From Omnitrophica bacterium RIFCSPLOWO2_12_FULL_50_11 (GTDB lineage: Bacteria > Omnitrophota > Omnitrophia > Omnitrophales > Danuiimicrobiaceae): a stretch of 47,374 bases of DNA. A model generated the notes under the pieces. The model was not told the DNA's origin and searched no databases. It saw only the letters and a list, made by a program, of their open reading frames with translations. The position numbers were made by a program, and so were the translations under genes. The stretch lies in NCBI GenBank assembly GCA_001804315.1, contig MHFT01000044.1, positions 15,576 through 62,949 on the forward strand, given 5' to 3'. Positions 6,443 to 15,594 of the stretch are shown here, piece by piece (position 1 is the first letter of the stretch; the number at the start of each line of letters is the position of its first letter).

Positions 6443-7480
6443 ATGGCAAAAATTTATTACGATCAAGACGCAGATTTGAACGTGTTGAAAGGGAAAAAAG
6501 TTGCGGTCATTGGCTACGGCATTCAGGGCCGAGGGCAAGGTCTTAATTTACGCGATTCTGGGGTCGAAGTGATCGTCAGCCAACGCCGCGGTGGAAAGAA
6601 TTATGAGCTTGCGGTTCAAGATGGGTTTCAGCCGGTCGGTGCCGAAGAAGCAGCCGAGCAAGCGGACATTATCCAAATCCTGACGCAAGACCACTTACAA
6701 GCGGAGATTTATCAGAAATCAGTTGCGCCGCTTTTAAACCCTGGGAAAGCGCTCCTTTTTTCACACGGCTTCAACATTCATTTTGGGTACATTAAACCGC
6801 CCAAAGAGATCGATGTTTTCATGGTAGCGCCGAAGGGCCCTGGCGCTTTGGTGAGGAGTCAGTTCTTGGAAGGTGGCGGTGTTCCGTGTTTGGTTGCGGT
6901 TCATCAAAACCCAACGGGCAATGCATTGAAACTTGCGCTTGCACACGCGAAAGCAATCGGGGGAACTCGTGCGGGTGTCATTGAAACCACATTTAAAGAA
7001 GAGACCGAGACCGATCTTTTTGGGGAACAGGTCGTCCTTTGCGGGGGCCTCAGCGAATTGATTCGTGCGGGATTTGATACGTTGGTAAAGGCCGGATATC
7101 AGCCGGAGCTTGCTTATTTTGAATGTTTGCATGAGGTAAAGCTGATTACGGATGCCATCTTTGCTTCTGGAATCAGCGGAATGCATCGACGTGTCTCTGA
7201 TACGGCCGAGTATGGTGATTACAGCCGGGGCAAACGGATCATTACGAAAGAAACAAGAAAAGAGATGCAGAACATTTTGAGCAAGATTCAGTCTGGGGAA
7301 TTTGCGAAAGAGTGGATTGAAGAGAACAAAAAAGGACGCCCCAATTACAACCGAATGCGTGCCGAGTGCGATGGGCACATGATCGAGCAAGTGGGCGAAA
7401 AGCTTCGACGGATGATGCCGTGGATCGGTGGGTCACTTGAGAAAAAGGCTCATGCGGTTCAGCGTTCGATCGTGTCCTGA
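6443..7480 (+). CDS. ilvC: Ketol-acid reductoisomerase (class I)
   Basis: A 345-residue enzyme converting acetolactate to 2,3-dihydroxyisovalerate with Mg2+ and NAD(P)H. The Rossmann motif is [17 protein letters not shown]; most relatives read GSQGHAHA here, so the nucleotide pocket is somewhat divergent. The active-site VAPKGPG is present. The C-terminal knotted helical domain has the metal-binding [11 protein letters not shown] and a later [12 protein letters not shown]. Length is normal for the short class. RBS-like GGAAAGGA lies upstream. It sits between ilvN and leuA in one transcription run. Confidence 0.95.
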   Translation: MAKIYYDQDADLNVLKGKKVAVIGYGIQGRGQGLNLRDSGVEVIVSQRRGGKNYELAVQDGFQPVGAEEAAEQADIIQILTQDHLQAEIYQKSVAPLLNPGKALLFSHGFNIHFGYIKPPKEIDVFMVAPKGPGALVRSQFLEGGGVPCLVAVHQNPTGNALKLALAHAKAIGGTRAGVIETTFKEETETDLFGEQVVLCGGLSELIRAGFDTLVKAGYQPELAYFECLHEVKLITDAIFASGISGMHRRVSDTAEYGDYSRGKRIITKETRKEMQNILSKIQSGEFAKEWIEENKKGRPNYNRMRAECDGHMIEQVGEKLRRMMPWIGGSLEKKAHAVQRSIVS

Positions 7481-7496
7481 AGGAGAATGAGAATCG

Positions 7497-9047
7497 GTGA
7501 CTACGTCGAAAAGTAGAAAAAAAGTTTACATCTTTGATACGACGCTTCGCGATGGCGAACAGTGTCCGGGCGCGACCCTTACGCCCGAAGAAAAGCTTGA
7601 AATCGCAAAGCAGTTAGAACGTTTGAATGTGGACATCATCGAAGCCGGTTTTCCCGTGGCATCGCCGGGAGAAGTGGAGGCGATCCAGATGATTTCTAAG
7701 GAAGTCAAGCGCCCTGTCATTTGTGGACTTTCACGGATGGCGCAAAGGGACATAGACATCGCACGTGAAGCGCTTAAGTTTGCGTCGAAAAAGAGACTCC
7801 ATGTGTTCTTAGCAACGTCCAAGATCCACAGGGAGTACAAGTTAAAAAAGGGGAAACGTGAGATCTTGAAACTTTCGGTGCAAAACATTAAATATGGGAA
7901 AAAATTTTTTGACGATATCGAGTTTTCACCGGAAGACTCAGCACGCACGGAACGCAATTTCTTGACGGATGTCGTGAGAGCTGGAATTGATGCGGGTGCG
8001 ACGACGGTGAATATTCCAGATACGGTCGGCTACACGATGCCGGATGAGTTTGGTCAATTGATCGCCTTTCTCGTCAAAAAGAATCCCGAGCTTGGGAAAA
8101 CGGTGAATCTTTCCGTGCACTGTCATAATGACTTAGGCTTGGCGGTTGCGAATTCACTAGCTGCGATCAAACATGGAGCTAATCAAGTAGAATGTACCGT
8201 AAACGGAATTGGGGAGCGTGCTGGCAATGCTTCCCTTGAAGAAATTGTGATGGCAATTGACACGCGCCGGGACCTCATGGGTGTGTACACGGATATTCGG
8301 TTGAAGGAAATTACAAAATCGTCACGCTTGGTTTCTCATTTAACCGGCCTTGTTGTTCAACCGAACAAAGCCATTGTTGGACGTAATGCGTTTGCACATG
8401 AATCGGGTATCCATCAGGATGGGATTCTAAAGAAACGGCAGACCTACGAAATTATCGATCCTCAGCGCATCGGATTGGCGGGCAGTGAAATGGTGATGGG
8501 CAAACATTCCGGTCGGCACGCGTTTCGCGAGCGTCTGGCAAAATTGGGCTACGAGTTGAAAGCGGGAGAGCTCGAGCAAGCCTTTGAACGGTTTAAGAAA
8601 CTTTCCGATCAGAAGAAATACGTGTTCGACAAGGATTTGGAAGCGATTGTCGAAGACACGATAAGCAAGGTCCCCGAGATCTGGCGGCTTGAGCATTTGA
8701 AAATCACAAGCGAGACTGGTTTGGCGCCGCGAGCAACTGTGCGTTTGAGCCGGGAAGGGAAAACAGACGAAGCAACCTCGGAAGGCGACGGCCCCGTAGA
8801 TGCTTGTTACAAAGCGATTGAAAAGATTACGGGGCTCAGTCCTAAACTCGTGGGGTACGCGATCCAGTCCGTCACGAGTGGAAAGGATGCCCTTGGAGAG
8901 GTGAATCTTAAGTTGGAAATTGAGGGCAGAGATGTGAGTGGCCGTGGGACGAGTACGGATGTCCTTGAAGCGAGTGTCAAAGCGTATCTTTTCGCGCTCA
9001 ATAAAGTCGGTGCCAAAGTACTCGGCAAGTCCTCTTCTCCAATTTAA
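7497..9047 (+). CDS. leuA: 2-Isopropylmalate synthase
   Basis: A 516-residue enzyme that condenses acetyl-CoA with 2-ketoisovalerate, the committed step to leucine. The TIM-barrel opens with FDTTLRDGEQCPGATL and carries the metal-binding HCHNDLGLA and the NGIGERAGNASLEE signature that separates LeuA from other HMGL-like enzymes. The C-terminal part (about residue 385 on) is a LeuA-type allosteric dimer domain with a GRGTSTDV motif. The start is GTG; AAGGAG lies 11-12 bases upstream. It directly follows ilvC (16-base gap). leuCDB are not in the window. Confidence 0.93.
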   Translation: MTTSKSRKKVYIFDTTLRDGEQCPGATLTPEEKLEIAKQLERLNVDIIEAGFPVASPGEVEAIQMISKEVKRPVICGLSRMAQRDIDIAREALKFASKKRLHVFLATSKIHREYKLKKGKREILKLSVQNIKYGKKFFDDIEFSPEDSARTERNFLTDVVRAGIDAGATTVNIPDTVGYTMPDEFGQLIAFLVKKNPELGKTVNLSVHCHNDLGLAVANSLAAIKHGANQVECTVNGIGERAGNASLEEIVMAIDTRRDLMGVYTDIRLKEITKSSRLVSHLTGLVVQPNKAIVGRNAFAHESGIHQDGILKKRQTYEIIDPQRIGLAGSEMVMGKHSGRHAFRERLAKLGYELKAGELEQAFERFKKLSDQKKYVFDKDLEAIVEDTISKVPEIWRLEHLKITSETGLAPRATVRLSREGKTDEATSEGDGPVDACYKAIEKITGLSPKLVGYAIQSVTSGKDALGEVNLKLEIEGRDVSGRGTSTDVLEASVKAYLFALNKVGAKVLGKSSSPI

Positions 9048-9048
9048 G

Positions 9049-9254
9049 AGTCATCAGCCGTCAGCTTTCGGTCATCAGCCGTGAAACCTGGGACAGAAAT
9101 GCAAGGCATAATGGGCCGAGCAAAATGCATGACCCTATTTCACTTAAAATGAGCAGCAGGGAAACTGCGGTTACCTTTACGGTTTATGCCTTCTATCGCC
9201 TTCAACGTTTTCAGCTGATAGCTGACGACTGATAGCTGAAAGCTGAGAGCTGAT
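9049..9254. repeat. Inverted clusters of AGCTGAT-type short repeats
   Basis: The gap between leuA and aroE begins with units like TCATCAGCCGTCAGC (9049-9082) and ends with their inverted counterparts, CAGCTGATAGCTGACG and AGCTGAAAGCTGAGAG (9212-9254). About 130 bases of non-coding DNA lie between them. The right cluster runs to within 4 bases of the aroE ATG and replaces any ribosome-binding site. The architecture resembles the four-helix locus at 5239-5873 but holds no gene. Confidence 0.75.
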
Positions 9255-9258
9255 ATTC

Positions 9259-10128
9259 ATGCGGGCAGCGGGTGATCCTGAATTAAAGGTGTACGGCATC
9301 TTTGGCTGGCCGCTGGGCCATACCGTTTCCCCTGTATTCCAGAATCGTGCGTTTGATTATTATCACTTGAAATCGATTTACTTTGCTTTTGAGCGCCCAC
9401 CTTCGCGATTTCGGTTCTTGATGCGGCACCTTAAGTCCTTTATGCTCGATGGTTTTAATGTCACCGTCCCGTATAAGGAGACCGTCATTGCCTATTTGGA
9501 TCGGCTGAGCCCTGAGGCGCGCATCATTGGTTCAGTAAACACCGTCAAGAAAGAAGGGAACCGGTGGGCCGGTTACAACACGGATCTCCACGGATTCTTA
9601 GCGGGACTTCGTGAGGCGAAATTCAGAGCCAGTGGGAAATCCGGCATGGTTTTAGGGGCAGGGGGATCCGCACGGACCGTCGTCTACGCACTGGCGAAGA
9701 GCGGTGCGCGAGACATTGTGATCGCCAATCGAACGTTGTCAAGAGCGCGGCGTCTCGTTAATAGGTTTCAGAGGCAGTTCCCAAAAACCGCGTTGCGTGC
9801 AACCTTTCTTAGAGGGAAAGAATTTGAGCGCGCGATTTCCGAAGTGGATATTTTGGTTAATGCAACGAAAGTCGGTTTGAAACCGAGCGATGGATCGCTC
9901 CTTCAGAAGAAATTATTTCCCAAAAAGAAAATTCTTGTTTACGATCTTATTTATCGGCCGCGACGAACAAAGTTACTTCAGTTAGCGAAGCAGTGCGGAT
10001 ACAAGATTCAGAATGGCGAGACGATGCTCCTCCATCAAGGGGCAAAGGCATTCGAAATGTGGACCGGCAAGCGGGCACCGCTTCGTGAGATGAAAGAAGC
10101 GCTTCATGTGGCTCTCAAATCTCAATAA
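9259..10128 (+). CDS. aroE: Shikimate dehydrogenase
   Basis: A 289-residue NADP-dependent enzyme reducing 3-dehydroshikimate to shikimate. The N-terminal substrate domain has GWPLGHTVSPVFQN and the catalytic Lys in NVTVPYKETV; the partner Asp is in NTDLHGF. The Rossmann domain has GAGGSARTVVYAL followed by NRT, the usual NADP-binding loop. The C-terminal QGAKAFEMWTG closes the family pattern. No good Shine-Dalgarno precedes the ATG, because repeat sequence reaches to position 9254. The last 23 bases overlap the prepilin peptidase gene. Confidence 0.93.
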   Translation: MRAAGDPELKVYGIFGWPLGHTVSPVFQNRAFDYYHLKSIYFAFERPPSRFRFLMRHLKSFMLDGFNVTVPYKETVIAYLDRLSPEARIIGSVNTVKKEGNRWAGYNTDLHGFLAGLREAKFRASGKSGMVLGAGGSARTVVYALAKSGARDIVIANRTLSRARRLVNRFQRQFPKTALRATFLRGKEFERAISEVDILVNATKVGLKPSDGSLLQKKLFPKKKILVYDLIYRPRRTKLLQLAKQCGYKIQNGETMLLHQGAKAFEMWTGKRAPLREMKEALHVALKSQ

Positions 10129-10900
10129 TGTTTTTGTATTCCTCTTGGGAGCTGTCGTTGGAAGCTTTTTGAACGTTTGTATTCACCGTTTACCACGTGA
10201 GGAATCAATCGTCTGGCCCTCCTCACGCTGTCCGTTGTGTCACAAACCGATTCGGTGGTATGACAATATCCCGATCGCGAGTATGATTTTGTTAAAAGGC
10301 CGGTGTCGCTACTGTTACGGACGGATTTCTTCGCGTTATCTGGTGGTCGAGTTGTTAACAGCAGTGTCGTTTTTGTGGATTTGGTTAACTTTTGGTCTCG
10401 CGATTCAAACGCTGGTTGTAGCACTTCTCTTTTCACTTTTGTTCATTGCCACGGTCGTCGACTTAGAACATCAAATTATCCCAGACGAAGTAAGTTTAGG
10501 GGGTCTTGGGGCAGGAATCGTGCTGAGCACCGTGGTTCCTTCGTTACATGGTGAGACGATCTGGTTCAAAGGGTCGATTGCGTCGCTCCTTGGTGCTCTA
10601 GTAGGCGGCGCAGTGATTTATGCCACGGGCGTGGTGGGCAAGCTCGTCTTTCGAAAAGAAGCGATGGGGGGCGGTGATGTCAAACTCCTCGCCATGCTGG
10701 GCGCGTTTTTAGGCTGGAAGAAGGTGGTCTTCGTTTATGTTCTAGCGCCCTTTTTTGCGCTTCCTGTGGGTCTCTTTGTGAAATTTGTGAAACGAACCGA
10801 AATCATACCGTTCGGGCCGTTTCTTTCGCTCGCTGGCTGGATTGCTTTTCTATGGGCGGAGCCGATTCTGGCTTGGTATTGGGGCGGGTGGTTCATCTGA
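10106..10900 (+). CDS. pilD: Prepilin peptidase / N-methyltransferase (type IV leader peptidase, A24)
   Basis: A 264-residue polytopic inner-membrane protease that cuts and N-methylates type IV pilins and type II secretion pseudopilins. The N-terminal cytoplasmic domain has GSFLNVCIHRLP and two CxxC pairs (CPLC, CRYC) forming the usual zinc site. The catalytic Asp residues lie in VVDLEHQIIPDE and GGGDVKLLAMLGAFLGW. Hydrophobic helices follow throughout. Full-length family size. It overlaps aroE by 23 bases and is followed 21 bases later by aroC, so it is embedded in the shikimate operon rather than beside pilus genes. Confidence 0.93.
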   Translation: MWLSNLNNVFVFLLGAVVGSFLNVCIHRLPREESIVWPSSRCPLCHKPIRWYDNIPIASMILLKGRCRYCYGRISSRYLVVELLTAVSFLWIWLTFGLAIQTLVVALLFSLLFIATVVDLEHQIIPDEVSLGGLGAGIVLSTVVPSLHGETIWFKGSIASLLGALVGGAVIYATGVVGKLVFRKEAMGGGDVKLLAMLGAFLGWKKVVFVYVLAPFFALPVGLFVKFVKRTEIIPFGPFLSLAGWIAFLWAEPILAWYWGGWFI

Positions 10901-10921
10901 AACCGCCCGAAGGAGAATCTG

Positions 10922-12040
10922 ATGCTTCAATTCATTACGTGCGGTGAATCGCACGGAAAATACTTATCCGCAATTTTAGAAGGAGTCCCAAGCGGTTTGA
11001 AGGTGGACCTCGAGTTCGTTCAACAGGAGCTCGTGCGGCGGCAGCAAGGTTACGGCCGGGGCGGTCGGCAGAAAATCGAAAAGGATCGCGTCGAACTAAC
11101 CGGCGGCGTTTATCGCGGAATGACCACAGGAGCTCCGATTGGATTTTTACTTCAAAATAAGGATGTCACGATTAATACCTTGCCGCAGCTCGACCGACCG
11201 AGGCCCGGCCACGCTGATTTGGCGGGTGCTTTGAAGTATCGCCAGGGAATCCGGGAGGTGTTGGAGCGCGCAAGTGCGCGCGAGACGACCATGAGAGTTG
11301 CGATCGGTGCCGTTTGTAAATTGTTGCTGTGTGAATTTGGGGTTCACGTGATTGGACATGTGATTCAAATTGGGAAGGCTCGGCTTGAAGAGGAAGTTTC
11401 ATTTGAAGATATTGAAAAACGGCGTGAAGGTTCCCCCGTCAATTGCGTGTCTCGTGAGATCGAAAAGCAGATGGTGGAGGAAATCAATCAAGCCATGAAA
11501 AACCGCGACACGGTAGGAGGGAAATTCGAGATCCGCGTGCATGGCGTACCGATCGGTTTAGGTTCGCATGTTCATTACAAGCGAAAGCTGACGGGACGTA
11601 TTGCGCAAGGTTTAATGAGCATGCAGTCGATCAAGGCAGTTGAATTTGGCCTCGGCGTTTTGGAAGCGCAAACACCCGGTTCCAAGGCTCATGATGAAAT
11701 CTTTTATGATCCAAAAAAAGGATACTATCATAAAACCAACCGTGCGGGCGGTTTCACAGGAGGAATGACAAACGGTGCCGACATTTTGGTGCGGGCAACC
11801 ATGAAACCTATTTCGACGCTCCGCCGTGAGCTGCAGTCGGTCAATATGAAAACGAAGGAGAAAGAAAAAGCGGACTTCGAACGGTCTGACATTTGTGCGG
11901 TGCCGGCCGGAAGTGTCATTGGCGAGGCGGTCGTTGCGTTTGAGGTGGCAGATGCATTTTTAGAAAAATTTGGCGGCGACTCAACGGTCGAGCTCAAACG
12001 CAACTATGACGGGTACCTGAAGCAATTGAAGGAAATGTGA
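10922..12040 (+). CDS. aroC: Chorismate synthase
   Basis: A 372-residue FMN-dependent enzyme making chorismate from EPSP. Signatures are CGESHGKYLSAILEG at the start, RPGHADLAGALKY, ASARETTMRVA in the middle, and AGGFTGGMTNG near residue 275. Conserved His residues are in place and length is typical. AAGGAG lies 7-8 bases before the ATG. The last bases overlap the aroK start (GTGA), indicating coupled translation. Confidence 0.95.
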   Translation: MLQFITCGESHGKYLSAILEGVPSGLKVDLEFVQQELVRRQQGYGRGGRQKIEKDRVELTGGVYRGMTTGAPIGFLLQNKDVTINTLPQLDRPRPGHADLAGALKYRQGIREVLERASARETTMRVAIGAVCKLLLCEFGVHVIGHVIQIGKARLEEEVSFEDIEKRREGSPVNCVSREIEKQMVEEINQAMKNRDTVGGKFEIRVHGVPIGLGSHVHYKRKLTGRIAQGLMSMQSIKAVEFGLGVLEAQTPGSKAHDEIFYDPKKGYYHKTNRAGGFTGGMTNGADILVRATMKPISTLRRELQSVNMKTKEKEKADFERSDICAVPAGSVIGEAVVAFEVADAFLEKFGGDSTVELKRNYDGYLKQLKEM

Positions 12041-12549
12041 ATAATATTTATCTCGTTGGCATGATGGGATCGGGCAAGTCGTCCAGCGGGCGGGAATTGG
12101 CACGGCTGCTCTCATTTTCCTTTGTCGACCTCGACGAACGGGTCGAGGAGCGTCTTGGGATGTCCATCAACGAAATTTTCAAAACGTACGGAGAGCCTTA
12201 TTTCCGAAAGGTGGAAAGCGAGGTCCTGAGCGAAGTCGCACGCGACTCGGATCAGGTTGTAGCTTCCGGTGGTGGTATTGTATTGAACCCTTGTAATAAC
12301 GAGACGATGCGGAAAACAGGGCGCGCGATTTATTTGAAGACCATGCTTGACGCGTTGTGGGAGCGTGTGAAACATAAGCGGGACAGGCCGCTCCTTCAAA
12401 CGCCGAATCCTAAACAGGTGCTCGCGGATCTTCTGCGCATACGCGGCCCACTTTACGAAGAAACTTCTAGCGGTCAGTTTGTGACGAATGGAAAGTCACC
12501 AGAAGCCGTGGCGCTCGAGATCTACCGAACGTGTTTTAAACAATCATGA
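12037..12549 (+). CDS. aroK: Shikimate kinase
   Basis: A 170-residue P-loop kinase phosphorylating shikimate. Walker A is GMMGSGKSS; the shikimate-binding Asp is in VDLDERVEE, the Arg in YFRKVESE, and the GGG loop in VASGGGIV. RDRPLL forms the lid. The GTG start overlaps the aroC stop by 4 bases, and aroB begins 4 bases before its own stop. Confidence 0.93.
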   Translation: MNNIYLVGMMGSGKSSSGRELARLLSFSFVDLDERVEERLGMSINEIFKTYGEPYFRKVESEVLSEVARDSDQVVASGGGIVLNPCNNETMRKTGRAIYLKTMLDALWERVKHKRDRPLLQTPNPKQVLADLLRIRGPLYEETSSGQFVTNGKSPEAVALEIYRTCFKQS

Positions 12550-13682
12550 AGCGAATTTACTTACGGTCGTCACAAGGTTGTTATCCTATTCTGATCGGAC
12601 GAAATTTACTCCGCTGCGTTGGCTCTTTGATGAGAAAGGTCGAAGGAGCGCACGGCCGCGCGCCCCAACGGACGAAGGTTTTCATCGTCTCCAATAGGAC
12701 CGTGGCACGATATTATCTTGCGCCAGTCCAACATTCCTTGGAACGCAGTGGTTTTCGTATTTCGCGGTTTCTCTTGCCTTATGGCAGCGAGCGGGATAAG
12801 TCTGAAGGCGTTCTTCGCGGCCTTTGGAGCGAAATGGCTCGAGTTCCGCTTGAGAGGACCAGCACCGTGGTTGCTTTAGGAGGCGGAGTGGTTGGCGATG
12901 TATCAGGCTTAGCAGCCTCGACGTATATGCGCGGCATTTCACTCGTTCATGTGCCGACAACCTTGTTGGCCCAAGTCGACAGCGCGATTGGCGGGAAAAC
13001 CGCAATTAATTTGGCGTTTGCCAAAAACATTATTGGAACGTTTTATCAGCCCAAGATGGTGATCTCAGATGTGGATACTTTGAAAACCATGAGTTTGAGG
13101 GAATGGCGAAATTCGTTCGCAGAGGTGATTAAATATGGTGTGATTGGCGATCCCAAGCTTTTCAGATTGCTTGAGCTACGCGTGGAGTGGTTTTTTTCGT
13201 CGCTTCGGAAGAAGGCCTTTGGATCACGAGTGCTTTCTTTTCTGGAGACCGTCATCTGGCGGTGCGCTCGTGTGAAGGCGACAGTTGTCGAAGGCGATGA
13301 GTATGAAACGAAAGGAATGCGCATGATATTAAACTACGGTCACACCTTTGCTCATGCGCTTGAAGCAGATTCTGGTTATCGTTTGCCTCACGGTGAGGCT
13401 GTGGCAATGGGTATGGTACTTGCGGCGAAAATGGCGTGTCAGAATGGGAGTCTTACAAGCTCTGCGGGCGAGAGGCAGCGACGCTTGCTCGAGAAGATGG
13501 GGCTGCCAGTTCGTCCGAAAAGCGACCGGCTTTCTGTCAGCCGGCTTCTCGCGTTTATGAAGCGTGATAAGAAGGCACGTGGGGGAAAATTAACGTTCAT
13601 CTTACCAAGATCGATCGGCCGTGTCGAAGTACGGCGCGGCATTTCTAGAGAAAGGGTACGTAACATTTTACGCGCATTGTAG
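12546..13682 (+). CDS. aroB: 3-Dehydroquinate synthase
   Basis: A 378-residue NAD- and zinc-dependent enzyme converting DAHP to 3-dehydroquinate. The nucleotide loop GGGVVGDVSGLAAS, the active-site stretch VPTTLLAQVDSAIGGKTAIN, KNIIGTFYQP and the zinc-binding NYGHTFAHALE and LPHGEAVAMGM are all intact. A basic insertion (VEGAHGRAPQRTK) near residue 32 is not typical. It overlaps aroK by 4 bases. DAHP synthase, aroA and aroD are not in this window. Confidence 0.95.
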   Translation: MKRIYLRSSQGCYPILIGRNLLRCVGSLMRKVEGAHGRAPQRTKVFIVSNRTVARYYLAPVQHSLERSGFRISRFLLPYGSERDKSEGVLRGLWSEMARVPLERTSTVVALGGGVVGDVSGLAASTYMRGISLVHVPTTLLAQVDSAIGGKTAINLAFAKNIIGTFYQPKMVISDVDTLKTMSLREWRNSFAEVIKYGVIGDPKLFRLLELRVEWFFSSLRKKAFGSRVLSFLETVIWRCARVKATVVEGDEYETKGMRMILNYGHTFAHALEADSGYRLPHGEAVAMGMVLAAKMACQNGSLTSSAGERQRRLLEKMGLPVRPKSDRLSVSRLLAFMKRDKKARGGKLTFILPRSIGRVEVRRGISRERVRNILRAL

Positions 13683-13694
13683 GAGTATATTGTC

Positions 13695-13802
13695 ATGTCT
13701 GCGAAAATTAAGTTGGCGATTGGGGTTGTTGCAGGTCTTTGGATTGCGTATTTCCTCAGGGTTGTCAGCTCCCAGTATCTTTGGATTTTGTTTTACCAGT
13801 AA
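13695..13802 (+). CDS. Short single-span membrane peptide (35 aa)
   Basis: A 35-residue reading frame follows aroB. AGGAG (13681-13685) is 9 bases before its ATG. The product begins MSAKIKLAIGVVAG and continues as one hydrophobic span rich in Leu, Ile, Trp and Tyr, ending FYQ. The layout (basic start, one helix) is that of a small inner-membrane peptide. No family was recognised, and chance occurrence is possible. Confidence 0.45.
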   Translation: MSAKIKLAIGVVAGLWIAYFLRVVSSQYLWILFYQ

Positions 13803-13820
13803 TCTGGCATCAAGTCAGAT

Positions 13821-14774
13821 CTACCTCGGAATACGGTGTACTGAATCTATAAGCAATTCGTTGAAGATGTGCAAGCGTTCTTGCCAGGTTTTTTCTTCAA
13901 TCGACTTACCGTAAGCGTCGACAGCGTTTAGACGATCGAGCAAACCGATTCTATTTGCAAGTTGAATCGCAAGACCTGGACGGCCGTTCACTTCGAGAAT
14001 CATCGGGCCTCGCAACTTATCGACGACGAAGTCAACGCCGGCATAACCCAGTTGAAATACCGAGTACGTTTTCACAGCTATTTCTACGATGTTTTTCCAA
14101 AACGGTATGCGAATGCCCTTCACCGGCTTTCTCGTATCGGGGTGGATATCCGTGTAGCGTGAGTGATGGACGCCGTGTAAGCTTACGCCCTCGGCCATGT
14201 CGATTCCGACACCGATCGCGCCTTGATGAAGATTTGCTCTGCCATCCGATTCCTTCGTCGGCAGACGAAGCATTCCGGCAACAGGAACGCCACGATAGAC
14301 GAGGATCCGGATGTCAGGAGTACCCTGATAAGTGACCTCTGAAAATACATCATGGCATTCAGTACAATATTCAAAAAAAACTCGGTCGCTCCGTCCGCCC
14401 AGAGAATACAAACCCGCTAAGATGTTGGCAAGGTGCAGCTCCCACTCAAGGCGGGACAACAGCTGGCTATTCTTTTTTCTCCACACGCCATCGGTATGAG
14501 ATTCGATCACTAAAATGCCGCGGCCTTCTCGACCGCGTGCAGGCTTCACCACGAAGCTTTGAGGAAGTTTTGCATCTTGAAAGGACCGAATCTCAAATTG
14601 ATGCTCGATGACGCTGTACGTTTCGGGCACGGGAATCTCTATCTCCTGAAGCATGGCCTTCGCTTTTAATTTGTCGTCTGCGCGAGCCAGGTGCTGGCTG
14701 TCGTTCCAAACAGAGGAATAGGAAGCATTTCGTCTATTGAGTCCAAGCAATCCAGTGGAATTTAACTTTTTCAT
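13821..14774 (-). CDS. ATP-grasp alpha-L-glutamate ligase-like protein (TIGR02291 type)
   Basis: A 317-residue ATP-grasp protein of the sugar-transfer-associated / RimK-related group. It begins with the family pattern LLGLNRRNA. SFVVKPARGREGRGILV is the nucleotide-binding Lys/Gly-rich loop, DIRILVYRGVPVAGMLRLP the central strand, and FVVDKLRGPMILEVNGRPGL the C-terminal metal-binding segment. Members are typically encoded with an inactive-transglutaminase/7TM membrane protein, and such a partner gene is 23 bases upstream here. The ligation substrate is unknown; a peptide or amino-acid modification at the envelope is a reasonable guess. Confidence 0.85.
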   Translation of the reverse strand: MKKLNSTGLLGLNRRNASYSSVWNDSQHLARADDKLKAKAMLQEIEIPVPETYSVIEHQFEIRSFQDAKLPQSFVVKPARGREGRGILVIESHTDGVWRKKNSQLLSRLEWELHLANILAGLYSLGGRSDRVFFEYCTECHDVFSEVTYQGTPDIRILVYRGVPVAGMLRLPTKESDGRANLHQGAIGVGIDMAEGVSLHGVHHSRYTDIHPDTRKPVKGIRIPFWKNIVEIAVKTYSVFQLGYAGVDFVVDKLRGPMILEVNGRPGLAIQLANRIGLLDRLNAVDAYGKSIEEKTWQERLHIFNELLIDSVHRIPR

Positions 14775-14797
14775 TTAGTGATGATTGACGTCGTATC

Positions 14798-15574
14798 TTA
14801 TTTTTTCATGAGATCTCGAAACCGGTAATATTCTGTCCATCGAAGGCCGGTGTACCGGCCGAGGAGCAGCAAAAGGCCTGTGATGATGAGAATTGTTTCC
14901 GGATAGAGAAGCAAAAAATGTGAGATCAGATGGAATCTGATGATCCCGTAGATCACGATGGCTACAAACAAGGTGCCAGCAGCCGTTTTAAGGGCCTCAC
15001 GGGTGCCGCTTTCGAGCTGCAATATTGCAAAGCGTTCAATCATCCATGTGATCACGACAATCGATAAAGGAGAAAAGTAATCAAGCGGAACACTGCCTTG
15101 ATGATGAAGCACGAGAACAATGATGAGCATGGAAGTGGCGGCAACCGTCAGTACGATACTTAATGCGGGGATGAGAAGAATATGAAGACGGCTGAGATGC
15201 GACCGTACGAAGCTACCGACGAGTCCAGATGCGATGAGAAAGATAAGACCGAAAATGAGGGACGTTTCCCTCAAGGCAATTGCTAGGAGTACCGGCGTAG
15301 ACGTACCGAATGTGCTGATGCCGACGACATTGCGGAACATGGTAACGACCAGTAACCCCAGCGGGATCAAAACGACAGACGTGACCTGCCCATGCATTTC
15401 GGGAGGGAAGATCGAGGACAGCCATGGACTCGTGACGGCATACGATTCTGATATTATGAATAAGGAGATGAAATGTCGAAAGAAGCCTATCGCTACGGCA
15501 CCGAAAATGAGGATGGCTGCAATTCGGTACACACGGCGGTCCATTAAGTCAGTGTCTTTTTTAATTTTTGCCAT
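14798..15574 (-). CDS. 7TM membrane protein normally fused to an inactive transglutaminase
   Basis: About 258 residues with roughly eight hydrophobic spans. The core MFRNVVGISTFGTSTPVLL and the end LLLGRYTGLRWTEYYRFRDL match the 7TM_transglut family. Full members are about 500 residues, with a periplasmic transglutaminase-like domain after the first helix. Here only about 30 residues separate the first helix from the 7TM core, so that domain is missing. The start is uncertain: ATG 15574 or ATG 15544, neither with a Shine-Dalgarno. The open frame continues upstream to 15874 but crosses a palindromic repeat and looks non-coding. It pairs with the downstream ATP-grasp gene. Confidence 0.75.
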   Translation of the reverse strand: MAKIKKDTDLMDRRVYRIAAILIFGAVAIGFFRHFISLFIISESYAVTSPWLSSIFPPEMHGQVTSVVLIPLGLLVVTMFRNVVGISTFGTSTPVLLAIALRETSLIFGLIFLIASGLVGSFVRSHLSRLHILLIPALSIVLTVAATSMLIIVLVLHHQGSVPLDYFSPLSIVVITWMIERFAILQLESGTREALKTAAGTLFVAIVIYGIIRFHLISHFLLLYPETILIITGLLLLLGRYTGLRWTEYYRFRDLMKK

Positions 15575-15594
15575 TGCGAATCTGATTAGAACTG

